Shown here piece after piece: positions 42,361 to 50,630 of a stretch of DNA of 64,000 nucleotides (positions within the stretch are counted from its first letter, which is position 1; each line of letters begins with the position of its first letter). A program made the position numbers and the translations under genes. The stretch spans positions 326,818-390,817 of the forward strand of contig CAVTFR010000005.1 in NCBI GenBank assembly GCA_963734025.1. Direction: 5' to 3'. Origin of the DNA: JACVRW01 sp963734025. Lineage in GTDB: Bacteria > Actinomycetota > Thermoleophilia > Solirubrobacterales > Thermoleophilaceae. The notes under the pieces were generated by a model. It had not been told where the DNA came from. It made no database searches and was given only the letters and a program-made list of their open reading frames with translations.

Positions 42361-43254
42361 ATGCTCGACCTCCGGCGGCTACGGCTCCTCTCAGAGCTCT
42401 CGCGGCGCGGCACGATCGCAGAGGTCGCGCGCGTGGCCGGCTACACCCCGTCCGCGATCTCGCAGGCGCTGGCGCAGCTCGAGCGCGAGGCGGGCACCGC
42501 GCTGCTCGAGCGCGACGGGCGCCGCGTCCGGCTGACGCCCGCGGCCCACGGCCTGGTCGCCCGTACGGAACGCGCGCTCGCGGAGCTCGACGCCGCCGAG
42601 GCCGAGCTGGCGGCCGAGCACGAGTCGGTGCGCGGCGAGATCGTGATCGGCGCGTTCCCGAGCGCCGCCGCCCGGCTCGTGGTGCCGGCTGTGGCGGCGC
42701 TGTCGGGACTGCACCCGCAGCTCGTCGTGAGCGTCCGCGAGCACGAGCCCGAGGACGGCATCCAGCTGCTGCGCTCAGGCGAGCTCGACCTGCTCGTCTC
42801 GGAGCGCTACGAGGAGGTCGAACCGGCACCGGCCGGCGGGCTCGAGTCGACGCTGCTGATGAGCGAGCCGCTGCTGCTGGTGCTGCCGCGCGGAGACGAG
42901 CGGCGCGCCCCGGTCGCGCTCGAGGCGCTCGCGGAGGAAGCGTGGATCGCGGGACTCGCCGGCACGCAGTTCGCCGCGGCGCTCGACCAGGCCTGCCGCG
43001 CGGCCGGCTTCCGGCCGCGGGTCGTGCACCGGGCCGACGACGCGCTGCTCTTCCAGGCGCTCGTCGCGGAGGGGGCCGGCATCGGACTGCTGCCGGCGCT
43101 CGCGTGCGCGGGCTCGGACGCCGTGCGCTTCGCCGAGATCGCCGCGCCCGCGCCGCCGCAGCGTCACATCGACGCGCTCGCCCGCCGCGCCGCCGCGCGC
43201 CGGCCCGCGCTGGCGGCGGCGCTCGAAGCGCTCAGGAGCGCCGCCCAGGGTTAG
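42361..43254 (+). CDS. LysR-family transcriptional regulator
   Basis: A 297-residue regulator. The N-terminal winged helix (LRRLRLLSELSRRGTIAEVA; GYTPSAISQALAQLEREAG) is followed by a substrate-binding-like effector domain from about residue 90 (GEIVIGAFPSAAARLVVPAV). Its TAG stop is also the first three bases of the left 42-bp direct repeat. The divergent membrane-protein gene is its most likely target; the effector is unknown. Confidence 0.88.
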   Translation: MLDLRRLRLLSELSRRGTIAEVARVAGYTPSAISQALAQLEREAGTALLERDGRRVRLTPAAHGLVARTERALAELDAAEAELAAEHESVRGEIVIGAFPSAAARLVVPAVAALSGLHPQLVVSVREHEPEDGIQLLRSGELDLLVSERYEEVEPAPAGGLESTLLMSEPLLLVLPRGDERRAPVALEALAEEAWIAGLAGTQFAAALDQACRAAGFRPRVVHRADDALLFQALVAEGAGIGLLPALACAGSDAVRFAEIAAPAPPQRHIDALARRAAARRPALAAALEALRSAAQG

Positions 43255-43293
43255 GCCGGCGCGAGCGCCTTGAAGCGCTTCAGGTTCTCAGTC
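43252..43293. repeat. Left 42-bp direct repeat (copy of the TIM-barrel gene 3' end)
   Basis: 39 of 42 bases match 48184-48225. On the minus strand it encodes TENLKRFKALAPA and a stop, the same C-terminus as the TIM-barrel gene at 48183-49007 (TENMKRFKALAPA). The sequence upstream of it (minus sense) is unrelated to that gene, so this is an isolated gene end. Confidence 0.8.
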
Positions 43294-43347
43294 TTTCTTG
43301 CGAGCGACCCGCCGGGGTTCGGCAGGGCCTCGGGTTGGTGGGAGGAA

Positions 43348-43420
43348 GCGCCGGGGTCGGGATCGAACCGCCCTTCTCCCGCCTGGTTGGCGGGTGCCTC
43401 GCCGTCTAGGCCTCCGGCGC
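43348..43420 (-). tRNA. tRNA-like sequence, probably a degenerate tRNA
   Basis: Seventy-three bases with a perfect 7-bp acceptor stem (GCGCCGG/CCGGCGC), a D-arm-like GCCTAGACGGCGAGGC, a hairpin CCCGCCAACCAGGCGGG and a T-loop TTCGATC with a mostly paired stem. It departs from a working tRNA: the anticodon loop lacks T at position 33 (or shrinks to five bases if the stem is 6 bp), the T-stem has a mismatch, and one extra base precedes the 3' acceptor strand. I cannot assign an amino acid. It overlaps the nuclease gene end by 15 bases. Confidence 0.35.
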
Positions 43421-43771
43421 GTGTGCTGCGTCGTACTGAACGCTCCGAGCGGCCTTCGACTTTCGCGCAGATGGGACGCGAGCGCGCGGTCCGAGCGGGT
43501 CGTGTGCGGCCGCCGGCGTCGGTACCTGGCGCGCGTCCCGCACGAGGCCCAGTTTGGCCGCACGTGAAAGCCGCTTGAGGCGCGCCTCGAGGCGAAGCGC
43601 GGCTGGGCGATCGGCAACCGCGAACACCTTGGCCACCTCCACCGGAAGACGGCTCCGCGTGTAGCGGCTCGCCGTGCCGGCTTGGTGCGCCGCCAGACGG
43701 CGGGAGAGGTCGGTCGTCCAACCGCAGTAGAGGCTGTCGTCAGCGCACTTCAGTAGGTAGACGTAGGGCAC
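43406..43771 (-). CDS. GIY-YIG endonuclease-domain protein (UPF0213-like)
   Basis: A 121-residue protein. The GTG at 43771 gives MPYVYLLKCADDSLYCGWTT, the start typical of free-standing GIY-YIG proteins; an ATG at 43813 adds 14 residues. Motifs follow: RLAAHQAGTASRYTRSRLPV and ARLKRLSRAAKLGLV. The tail of about 40 residues is not conserved and enters the tRNA-like sequence. Such proteins nick DNA in vitro in some cases and otherwise lack a role. It lies at the left end of the repeat-bounded segment. Confidence 0.75.
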   Translation of the reverse strand: MPYVYLLKCADDSLYCGWTTDLSRRLAAHQAGTASRYTRSRLPVEVAKVFAVADRPAALRLEARLKRLSRAAKLGLVRDARQVPTPAAAHDPLGPRARVPSARKSKAARSVQYDAAHAPEA

Positions 43772-43850
43772 GTCATTGGCATTCTCTTCAACCTCGCGCG
43801 CACCTGCCGCCACCGTCCGCCGCTCGCCCGGTGCGCGATTCGGACGCGCG

Positions 43851-44468
43851 TCACGAGACTGATGTCGGTACGAAGTTGACGATGGCGTCGGCGACCGCGA
43901 CCGGACGGTCGATCGGGACCCACGTCTTGGCTCCGGGAACTGAGACCAACATGGCGGTCGGGAACTGGGACGCGAGTCGTTGCGCGTCTGTGATCGGGAA
44001 GAAGTCGCATGACCCGCCCCAGATCAGCAGTACCGGCCGGTCAAACCGGGGGATCGCCTCGGCGGCACCGATGAGGAGTGGCGGCCGGAAACCAGCCATG
44101 GCCGCGACGAGATCGTCGACCATTCGTTGATCACGTCGTGCCGGCCCGAAGAACGATTCTGCGCGCTCGTGATCCAGTCCGCTCGCGGCGACGCCTGAGA
44201 CGACCTTGCGTCGGCCGATCGACGATCGAAGCTGCAACCGAAGCACGGCTCGAGCCAGTCGGGGGAGTGCGCGACACAGCGGCGCCTTTTCTGAGCGCGT
44301 CCGGCGGGAACTGGTCGTAGTTGTCACAGTTCGTCAGCACGAGGCGCCCCACTCGCCGAGCGCCGGATGACCAGTCGCGAGCGACAGCAACAGCAGTCCA
44401 CCGGCCGTATCGTTCGCGACCACCGTCGCATCTTCCACGTCGAGCAGCTCGAGGCGTTCGGATTCCAT
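43851..44468 (-). pseudogene. Truncated, frameshifted alpha/beta hydrolase
   Basis: Three minus-strand frames together read as the C-terminal two thirds of an alpha/beta hydrolase: DATVVANDTAGGLLLLSLAT (nucleophile region, with Asp in NDTAGG), then RRVGRLVLTNCDNYDQFPPD, then RPVLLIWGGSCDFFPITDAQ and LVSVPGAKTWVPIDRP (late acid and region of the His). Breaks are a missing C near 44352 and an extra A in the run at 44287-44290. The oxyanion N-terminus is missing. Base composition is lower in G+C than surrounding genes. Confidence 0.7.
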
Positions 44469-44671
44469 GCGTTTCTTGCGCAGCCCCTCGACCTCCAACG
44501 CGGCATTTGCCGTCATCTCTCGCGAAGCTCCACCGCCGACGGATTGGCCCTGTTCGATCCATGGCTCGATTTTTTCGGCCGGCGAATGAACGGACGATGA
44601 GAGCTCCGGTTCAGCGGCGCTCGGCCAGAGACGCAGCTTTCCGGTCGCCTCATCCGGGCTCGAGCCATCGA

Positions 44672-45475
44672 TTACGCGCGGCGGAACGCTCGCACGGCGA
44701 GTGGTACGAACACGAGCAGCAGTCCGGCGATCCAGGCGAGGGTTCCGAGGGCCGGCGCCAGCGCGTCGCCCTCCCCGATCGTCAGGGCGCGCGCGGCGTC
44801 GACGACGAGCGTCACGGGGTTGACGTCGGCGAAGATCTGCACGGCGCCCGGCATGGACGTGGTCGGCACGAACGCCGAGGAGGCGAAGACAAGTGGGAAG
44901 ACCCAGATAAAGCCGGCGGACTGGGCGGTTTCGGGATCGCGGACAGCCAGGCCGACCAGCGCGCTGATCCACGAGAAGGCGTATCCGAAGCCGAGCACGA
45001 GCGCGAAGGCGAGCGCGAGGTCGTAGACGGGTTCGCTGGGTCGGAAGCCGACGGCCAGGCCGACGAGCACCATCAGGATCAGGGTGAGGGTGTTCATGAC
45101 CAGGTCGGCGGTGGTGCGGCCGACGAGCATCGCCGAGCGGGCGATCGGCAGTGAGCGGAAGCGGTCCACGACGCCGGCCTTGATGTCCTCGGTGAGGCCC
45201 AGTCCAGTCAGGAGCGCGCCGAACACCGCGGTCATCACGATGATCCCGGGCAGTAGGAAGTTGACGTAGTCGACGTCGCCGGTATCGATCGCGCCGCCGA
45301 AGACGTAGCGAAAGAGCAGCACGAGGATCACCGGCTGCACGAACGCGTAGACGATGTACGTCGGCCGGCGCAGGATCTTGCGCAGCTGGCGGGCGGCCAT
45401 TGTGCGGCTGTCGGCGGCCGTCTCGGCGAGCGTCAGCCGGGGGCGCTCTCTGGTCGCGTGGGTGATTGCGGTCAT
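44672..45475 (-). CDS. ABC-2 type (DrrB-like) transporter permease
   Basis: A 267-residue permease with six membrane helices. It has QLRKILRRPTYIVYAFVQPV and LPGIIVMTAVFGALLTGLGL followed by DRFRSLPIARSAMLVGRTTAD, the classic DrrB pattern. With the ATPase upstream it forms a two-component exporter for hydrophobic compounds (daunorubicin-type family). Its ATG overlaps the ATPase stop by four bases. Confidence 0.87.
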   Translation of the reverse strand: MTAITHATRERPRLTLAETAADSRTMAARQLRKILRRPTYIVYAFVQPVILVLLFRYVFGGAIDTGDVDYVNFLLPGIIVMTAVFGALLTGLGLTEDIKAGVVDRFRSLPIARSAMLVGRTTADLVMNTLTLILMVLVGLAVGFRPSEPVYDLALAFALVLGFGYAFSWISALVGLAVRDPETAQSAGFIWVFPLVFASSAFVPTTSMPGAVQIFADVNPVTLVVDAARALTIGEGDALAPALGTLAWIAGLLLVFVPLAVRAFRRA

Positions 45476-46491
45476 GCTGCCTCACCTTCGGATGGCACGT
45501 GGGTTGGTTCGGTCTCGGCGGGACGCCCGGTCAGCGCCAGGAAGACGTCGTCGAGGCTCGGTTGCTGCAGCTCGATCGTCGCGATCGGCAGTCGGCCCGC
45601 GTCGAGCCGACGCACGGCTTCGGCCGAGGCGGCTGGGTCGGCGACCACGAGGCGGATCTCGCCGGCGCTGGTGTCCACCACCGGCTCCTCGCCGTTGGTG
45701 AGGTCGGCGAGGACGGTCGCGGCGTCGGCCGCCGCGGTGGGGTTGGTGACCCGGACGGTGAGGATCTCGGTGCCGATCGTCGCCTTGAGCTCGGCGGCGG
45801 TTCCCTGCGCTGCGACTCGGCCGCGGTCGATCACGGCGATCCGCTGCGCCAGACGGTCGGCCTCGTCGAGGTACTGGGTGGTCAACAAGACCGTCGTGCC
45901 GTCGCGGCGCAGCTCGTCGATGGTGCTCCAGAGCTCCTGCCTGGTGCGAGGGTCCAGGCCGGTGGTGGGCTCGTCGAGCAGCAACACCGGGGGCCGCCCG
46001 GTCAGGCTGGCGCCGAGGTCGATCCGGCGGCGCATACCGCCCGAGTACGTCGACACCGGCCGGTCGGCGGCCTCGGTCAGCCCGAAGCGTTCGAGCACCT
46101 CGCCCGCGCGCCGGCGCGCTTCGGTGCCGGGCAGGCGGTAGAGGCGGCCAACCATCTCAAGGTTCTCGCGTCCCGTGAGCTCCTCGTCGACGGCCGCGAA
46201 CTGGCCGGCCAGCCCGATCCGGCGGCGGACGGCGAGTGGTTCGGCGACGACATCATGGCCGAGCACGCTGGCGCGGCCGCCGGTCGGCTGCAGCAGCGTG
46301 GCCAGCACGCGGACGAGCGTCGTCTTGCCGGCGCCGTTGGGACCGAGCAGCCCGAACACGGTGCCGGCCTTGATCTCCAGGTCGAGGCCGTCGAGCGCGA
46401 CGACGTCGCCGAAGGTCTGCCGCACGCCCTCGGCGAGGATCGCGGGCGCGCCGGTCACGGTGGGTTGGTGAAGCGGGGGTTCGGACATCAT
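45472..46491 (-). CDS. DrrA-like ABC transporter ATPase
   Basis: A 339-residue ATPase. Walker A is GLLGPNGAGKTTLVRVLATL, the signature STYSGGMRRRIDLGASL, Walker B PPVLLLDEPTTGLDPRTRQE and the H-loop TTQYLDEAD. The C-terminal 100 residues are a DUF4162-like regulatory domain ending SLDDVFLALTG. ATG ATG at 46491/46488 follows a GGAG site. It is preceded within 12 bases by the DUF4097 gene, giving a three-gene operon. Confidence 0.88.
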   Translation of the reverse strand: MMSEPPLHQPTVTGAPAILAEGVRQTFGDVVALDGLDLEIKAGTVFGLLGPNGAGKTTLVRVLATLLQPTGGRASVLGHDVVAEPLAVRRRIGLAGQFAAVDEELTGRENLEMVGRLYRLPGTEARRRAGEVLERFGLTEAADRPVSTYSGGMRRRIDLGASLTGRPPVLLLDEPTTGLDPRTRQELWSTIDELRRDGTTVLLTTQYLDEADRLAQRIAVIDRGRVAAQGTAAELKATIGTEILTVRVTNPTAAADAATVLADLTNGEEPVVDTSAGEIRLVVADPAASAEAVRRLDAGRLPIATIELQQPSLDDVFLALTGRPAETEPTHVPSEGEAA

Positions 46492-46502
46492 GGCTCCAGG
46501 TG

Positions 46503-47390
46503 TCACCGGGCACGCTCCTCGTGGATTTGGGGTTGAGCGCTCGTCGGCGCACGCCGGATCACGATGCTGCCGGCGGTCGTGCGCGCGCGCACGTCGACGG
46601 TCTCGGCCGACGGCTCGGGGGCGTCGGCGGCGTCGAGCGCGTTGTGGACCCTCCCGGCCTTGGCGCTCGCGTCGATCCAGGCGGCGGCGCCTTCGCGGAT
46701 ACCGACCTCGAGGTCGCCGAGCCGGGTCTCGAGGACGACGGAGTCGCGCGCGACGTCGCCCAGCCGGACGTCGCCGTTGGCGGACTTCGCGACGACGCTG
46801 GATTGCGCCACGTCGACGGCGATCCTGCCGTTGGCCGCGTTGACCCGCAGGTCGCCGCCCGCCACGCCCACCCACGTGTCGCCGTTGGAGTTCTTGATCA
46901 CCGCGCTGCCGTCGAGCCGGCGCACACGCACCTCGCCCGACCCGGCTGTGACCTCGGCGTGGTCTGTCGCATGGTCCACGGTGATGTCGCCGATGCCGGT
47001 CGTGAGTTCCAGCGCGTCGGCCCGGTCGAGACGGACGCGACCGAGTCCGGTCTTGATCCGGCAATCGCCGAGCCGTCCGGCGCAGTGGAAGTCCGTCAGC
47101 TGGCCGACACCGTGGACACGCGAGCCGGCCGGCAGGTCGATCGTCACATCGATCGACCCGCCCGCACCCCTCGGCGACCAGGTCCGCAGCTTCGGAGCCT
47201 TAACGAGCAGCTCCTCGTTCGCGTATTCGACGCGGGTCCGCTGGGCGGCCTTGACGTCCTCTTGGTTGGACGCGTCGCTGGGGCGCACGTCGACCACGGT
47301 CTCGCTGCGGTCTCCGGCCGTGATCCGGACGTCGCCGACGACGACGTCGATGGTGGACGAGATCGGTTCGGGGGTCTCGAAGGTCGGCAT
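46503..47390 (-). CDS. DUF4097 beta-strand repeat protein
   Basis: A 295-residue protein made of repeated short beta strands: DVVVGDVRITAGDRSETVVD, DHAEVTAGSGEVRVRRLDGS, NSNGDTWVGVAGGDLRVNAA and KSANGDVRLGDVARDSVVLE. This is the DUF4097 beta-helix pattern. The ATG at 47390 follows AGGAGG. DUF4097 genes are frequently found between a ribbon-helix-helix regulator and a DrrAB exporter in actinobacteria, as here. Function unknown, possibly sensing or scaffolding at the membrane. Confidence 0.82.
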   Translation of the reverse strand: MPTFETPEPISSTIDVVVGDVRITAGDRSETVVDVRPSDASNQEDVKAAQRTRVEYANEELLVKAPKLRTWSPRGAGGSIDVTIDLPAGSRVHGVGQLTDFHCAGRLGDCRIKTGLGRVRLDRADALELTTGIGDITVDHATDHAEVTAGSGEVRVRRLDGSAVIKNSNGDTWVGVAGGDLRVNAANGRIAVDVAQSSVVAKSANGDVRLGDVARDSVVLETRLGDLEVGIREGAAAWIDASAKAGRVHNALDAADAPEPSAETVDVRARTTAGSIVIRRAPTSAQPQIHEERAR

Positions 47391-47455
47391 GAGGGGTCCT
47401 CCTGCTAGGTCAGATTGGAAGAGAAGTGGGGTTGTGAGCGGACGGCCCACGGCGC

Positions 47456-47953
47456 TCAGCGCACCCAGCCCGTGTAGGCATCGCCAATGCGTCCGCCACG
47501 CCGCGGCGGACGGCGGTCAGGATGCTCGCGCGCAAGCGCAGCGGCGACGACGCGGACGAGCCACGAGTTGACGGACAACCGGTCGCGGCCTGCGGCCTCC
47601 TCGACGCCGGCCTTGAGCTGCTCAGGCAGCCGCAGGTTGATCCGCGCCGTCGCCGCCTCGTCGCCATCCGGCGGCGGCGGGTCGGGAGCCGGCTCGTCGG
47701 GCTCGTCGACCGGCGCCGGTGTCACTACGAACTCGGGCTCTCCCGCGTGCAGGCGCAGCTCGACCGAGCCGGGGGCGAGCTCGCGCGTGATCTCGTCCGC
47801 CGCGGCCGAGAGCGCATCAAGCAGCATCAGCCGGATGCCCGACTCGAGCGGAGCGGACAGGCGCTCGGCGAGCGCACGGGCCTCCTCGCCACCGGCATCG
47901 GCGGCCACGGCGAGCTCGCGACGGAGGTTCTCGGCGTATGGCGTTAGATCCAT
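47456..47953 (-). CDS. HicB-like ribbon-helix-helix regulator
   Basis: A 165-residue protein. An N-terminal helical part (1-85), a Pro/Asp-rich linker, and a C-terminal ribbon-helix-helix domain (ARINLRLPEQLKAGVEEAAG; LSVNSWLVRVVAAALARE). It is the first gene of the exporter operon and sits next to overlapping inverted repeats at 47963-47998, so it most likely represses its own promoter. No HicA-type toxin is adjacent, so I do not call it a toxin-antitoxin pair. Confidence 0.8.
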   Translation of the reverse strand: MDLTPYAENLRRELAVAADAGGEEARALAERLSAPLESGIRLMLLDALSAAADEITRELAPGSVELRLHAGEPEFVVTPAPVDEPDEPAPDPPPPDGDEAATARINLRLPEQLKAGVEEAAGRDRLSVNSWLVRVVAAALAREHPDRRPPRRGGRIGDAYTGWVR

Positions 47954-47962
47954 GGCACCAGT

Positions 47963-47998
47963 ATGACAGCATTATGGTGTCATGACAAGGCCATAATG
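47963..47998. promoter_or_regulatory. Overlapping inverted repeats, probable RHH operator
   Basis: Three nested dyads lie 10-45 bases before the RHH-gene ATG: ATGACA (47963-47968) with TGTCAT (47978-47983); the perfect palindrome TGTCATGACA (47978-47987); and CATTATGG (47970-47977) with CCATAATG (47991-47998). The stretch is AT-rich against its surroundings. Arrays of short half-sites are typical for RHH repressors that bind cooperatively. Confidence 0.6.
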
Positions 47999-48182
47999 AT
48001 GCCAGCCGGGTGCAAGGCGGCGCGCCGGGCCGACCCGGCCGGCGACATCACGCCGTTGGCCACCATCGCGCGCCCACGCGCCCGTGCTGCGCTCGCGTGG
48101 CCCGAGCCGCACGACCGGACGCGAGCCGTGACCCGCGTCCCGTGAGCCGAACCCCTTGCGGCGCTGAACGCAGGCGAGGCCG
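47999..48182. other. Non-coding gap between the exporter operon and the TIM-barrel gene
   Basis: A G+C-rich stretch with no convincing gene on either strand. It lies upstream of the exporter-operon start and downstream of the TIM-barrel stop. I see no terminator-like hairpin with a T-run and no tRNA. It forms the right flank of the repeat-bounded segment. Confidence 0.5.
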
Positions 48183-49007
48183 CTAGGCCGGCGCCAGCGC
48201 CTTGAAGCGCTTCATGTTCTCGGTCATGGCGACCTCAGTCGGCAGCCGCTCCATGCTCGAGGCTCCGAAGAAGCCGACGACGCCGGTGGTCCGTTCGAGC
48301 ACGTATGCGGCGTCCTCCGGCTCGGCGAGCGGACCGCCGTGGCAGAGCACGATCACGTCGGGGTTGACCGCCACGGCTGCGTCGCGCATCGCCTGGATCT
48401 CCTCGACGCACTCGTCGAGCGTCTTGGCCGTGTGGGCGCCGATCGTGCCCTTGGTGGTCAGGCCCATGTGCGGGACGAGCACGTCGGCACCGGCGCGCGT
48501 CATCGCGTCGGCGGACTCGGGGTCGAACACGTAGGGCGAGGTGAGCAGGCCGAGCTCGGAAGCGGCGCCGATCATCTCGACCTCCAGGTCGTAGCCCATG
48601 CCGGTCTCCTCGAGGTTCGCGCGGAAGGTGCCGTCGATAAGCCCGACCGTCGGGAAGTTCTGCACCCCGGCGAAGCCGGCGTCGCGGACGTCGCGGAGGA
48701 AGTTCGGGATGAGCCGGAACGGGTCTGTTCCGCAGACCCCCGCGAGCACGGGCGTGTCCTTCACGACCGGCAGCACCTCGCTCGCCATGTCCATGACGAT
48801 CGCGTTGGCGTCGCCGTACGGCATGAGCCCGGCCAGCGAGCCGCGGCCCGCCATCCGGTAGCGGCCCGAGTTGTAGATGATGATCAGATCCGTTCCGCCC
48901 GCCTCGGCGCACTTCGCCGAGAGGCCGGTGCCGGCGCCCGCGCCGATGATGACGCCGCCCTCGCGGAGCGTGGCGCGCAGCTTGGCGCGTGCCTCGTCGC
49001 CGGTCAT
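48183..49007 (-). CDS. PEP-hydrolase-family TIM-barrel protein (Tm-1 C-terminal domain homologue)
   Basis: A 274-residue TIM barrel of the PF09370 type. It has REGGVIIGAGAGTGLSAKCA, DLIIIYNSGRYRMAGRGSLA, PVLAGVCGTDPFRLIPNFL and VPHMGLTTKGTIGAHTAKTL. The family's activity (phosphoenolpyruvate-type hydrolase or C-C lyase) is poorly established. In plants the same domain is fused behind a UPF0261 domain in the virus-resistance protein Tm-1. Here the UPF0261 gene lies directly upstream with a four-base ATGA overlap. The C-terminus is the source of the 42-bp repeat. Confidence 0.82.
   Translation of the reverse strand: MTGDEARAKLRATLREGGVIIGAGAGTGLSAKCAEAGGTDLIIIYNSGRYRMAGRGSLAGLMPYGDANAIVMDMASEVLPVVKDTPVLAGVCGTDPFRLIPNFLRDVRDAGFAGVQNFPTVGLIDGTFRANLEETGMGYDLEVEMIGAASELGLLTSPYVFDPESADAMTRAGADVLVPHMGLTTKGTIGAHTAKTLDECVEEIQAMRDAAVAVNPDVIVLCHGGPLAEPEDAAYVLERTTGVVGFFGASSMERLPTEVAMTENMKRFKALAPA
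48184..48225. repeat. Right 42-bp direct repeat (within the TIM-barrel gene 3' end)
   Basis: The 3' end of the TIM-barrel gene, repeated with three mismatches at 43252-43293 in the same orientation. The 4.9-kb between the copies carries lower-G+C and decayed genes. Confidence 0.8.
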
Positions 49008-50220
49008 CTCGAACCACCCATGTACTCGTCGAGCTTCGCCACCATCGCCTTGGCGAACGCCGGATCGTTCACGTGCTCCTCCATCTCGATGAGCTCGACG
49101 TTGTCCTCGACCTTGCGGAGCTCGTCGAACAGAGCCGCGTCGGCCTCCGGGTCGTGGAAGGGCTGATCCGGGGCGTCGATCATCGACACGCCGCCGAGCG
49201 GCAGGAACAGCGCAGTCGGGCCGGTCGCCTTCGAGAGCTTCGACGCGATCCGGCGCCCGAGCTCCGCGTTCTCCTCCTTCGTCGTGCGCATCAGCGTGAT
49301 CGACGGGTTGTGCACGTACAGGTTGCGGTCCTCGAAGCGCTCCGGCACCGTGTCGCGCGCGCCGAAGTTGACCATGTCGAGCGCCCCGACGGAGACCACC
49401 TGGGGAAGCCCGAGGCGGCCCGCCATCTCGAGCCGGTCCGGGCCGGCGGACAACACCCCGCCGACGAGGTCGTCGCAGAGCTCGGTCGTCGTCACGTCGA
49501 GGACGCCGCGCAGGAAGCCCGACTCCATGAGCCCCTCCATGGCCTGCCCGCCCACCCCGGTCGCGTGGAAGATGACCGGCTCGTAGCCGAGCCGCTCGAG
49601 CTCCTCGCGCGCGGTGGTGAGGCACGGCGTCGTGACGCCGAACATGGTCGCGCCGACGAGCGGCCGTTGCTCGGTGAGCTCCACCGGCGGCGGCGCTCAC
49701 CATCCCGGCCATGGCCGCCGCCGCGTTGGCGAGCACGCGTGCCGACACGGAGTTGACCCCCGCCACGTCGGCCACCGACGCCATCATCGCCACGTCGCGA
49801 GCGCCCACGTAGTCGCGCGTGTCGCCCGCCGCCATCGTCGAGACCATCAGCTTCGGCACGCCCACCGGCAGCGCCTGCATCGCGCGCGTGGCGATCGCGG
49901 TGTTCCCGGAGCCGCCCGCGGCGAGCACGCCGTCGATGCGGCCCTCGTCGTGCAGCCGCTTCGCCAGCACCGCCGCCGCGTCCGCCATCGCCGTCACCGC
50001 CGCGCCGCGGTCGCGGGCCTCCGCCAGCGCCGCGAGGTCGGCGCCGGTGCCGGCGGCCACCTCCTCGCGCGTGATGTCGGGGGTCGCCCGCGGCGGCTCC
50101 AGGGTGCCGACGTCCGCCAGCAGCACATCGACCCCGGCGTCCGATGAGCCGGTCGCGCAGGAACGCGTACTCGTCGCCCTTCGTGTCGAGCGTCCCGATC
50201 AGCAGGACCGTCGGGCTCAT
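49004..50220 (-). CDS. UPF0261/Tm-1-like ATP-binding protein, two +1 frameshifts
   Basis: About 405 residues when restored. It opens SPTVLLIGTLDTKGDEYAFL, then LAAGGSGNTAIATRAMQALP and VGVPKLMVSTMAAGDTRDYV, the pattern of UPF0261 proteins, and continues in another frame with LVGATMFGVTTPCLTTAREE and VIFHATGVGGQAMEGLMESG to a stop at 49004. Breaks: an extra G near 50144 and an extra base near 49675. The plant homologue binds ATP and the tobamovirus replicase; the bacterial role is unknown. It is coupled to the TIM-barrel gene. An intact paralogue lies at 58936-60183. Confidence 0.78.
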
Positions 50221-50225
50221 GACGC

Positions 50226-50628
50226 TCAGCGCCCAGTCCGGACCGGCCCCCTCACGGAAGTCGGGCAGCTCGCGGAGCGCCTTCTCCGCGCCGCCCGGGT
50301 TGTAGAGCGCGAGCAGCCGCAGCGGCTGCCAGCCGGTGTTCACGGTCGAGTGGAACATCGCCGTCGGCACGTAGATCGTGTCGCCGGCCTTGATCGGGAA
50401 GCTGTTCTCCCCGCCGTCGTCGAGCATCTGCTCGCCCTCGCCCGCGAGCACGTAGAGGATCTCCTCCGACTCGGGATGGTTGTGGCGCTCGTGGCCCTTG
50501 CCGGGCAGCAGCACGACCTCGCCGAAGGTCAGGTTCGCTCCCTCGGTGTCGTCGGGGGTCACGAACCACTTGATCACGCCCCAGTCGAACGACTGGACCG
50601 GCTTGCTCGCCGCGTCGACGGCTTCCAT
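50226..50628 (-). CDS. Cupin-domain protein, probable +1 indel near the 3' end
   Basis: About 133 residues. Cupin motif 1 is PGKGHERHNHPESEEILYVL with metal ligands HNH and E, and motif 2 is PTAMFHSTVNTG. ATG 50628 follows GGAGGAG. As given, the frame has no stop and runs into the UPF0261 gene. Removing one C from the five-C run at 50247-50251 gives a natural end (DFREGPVRTGR then TGA at 50226-50228), six bases before the next start. It may be a sugar or acid isomerase or lactonase-like partner in the pathway; the substrate is unknown. Confidence 0.72.
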
Positions 50629-50630
50629 CC

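Noticed and set aside
47456..47953. HicAB toxin-antitoxin module
   Set aside because: Only a HicB-like RHH protein is present; the neighbours are DUF4097 and ABC exporter genes, and no short HicA frame is found.
50217..50628. In-frame fusion of the cupin with the UPF0261 protein
   Set aside because: The open frame disappears if one C is removed from the five-C run at 50247-50251, which restores a natural stop six bases before the UPF0261 start and matches the other one-base indels nearby.
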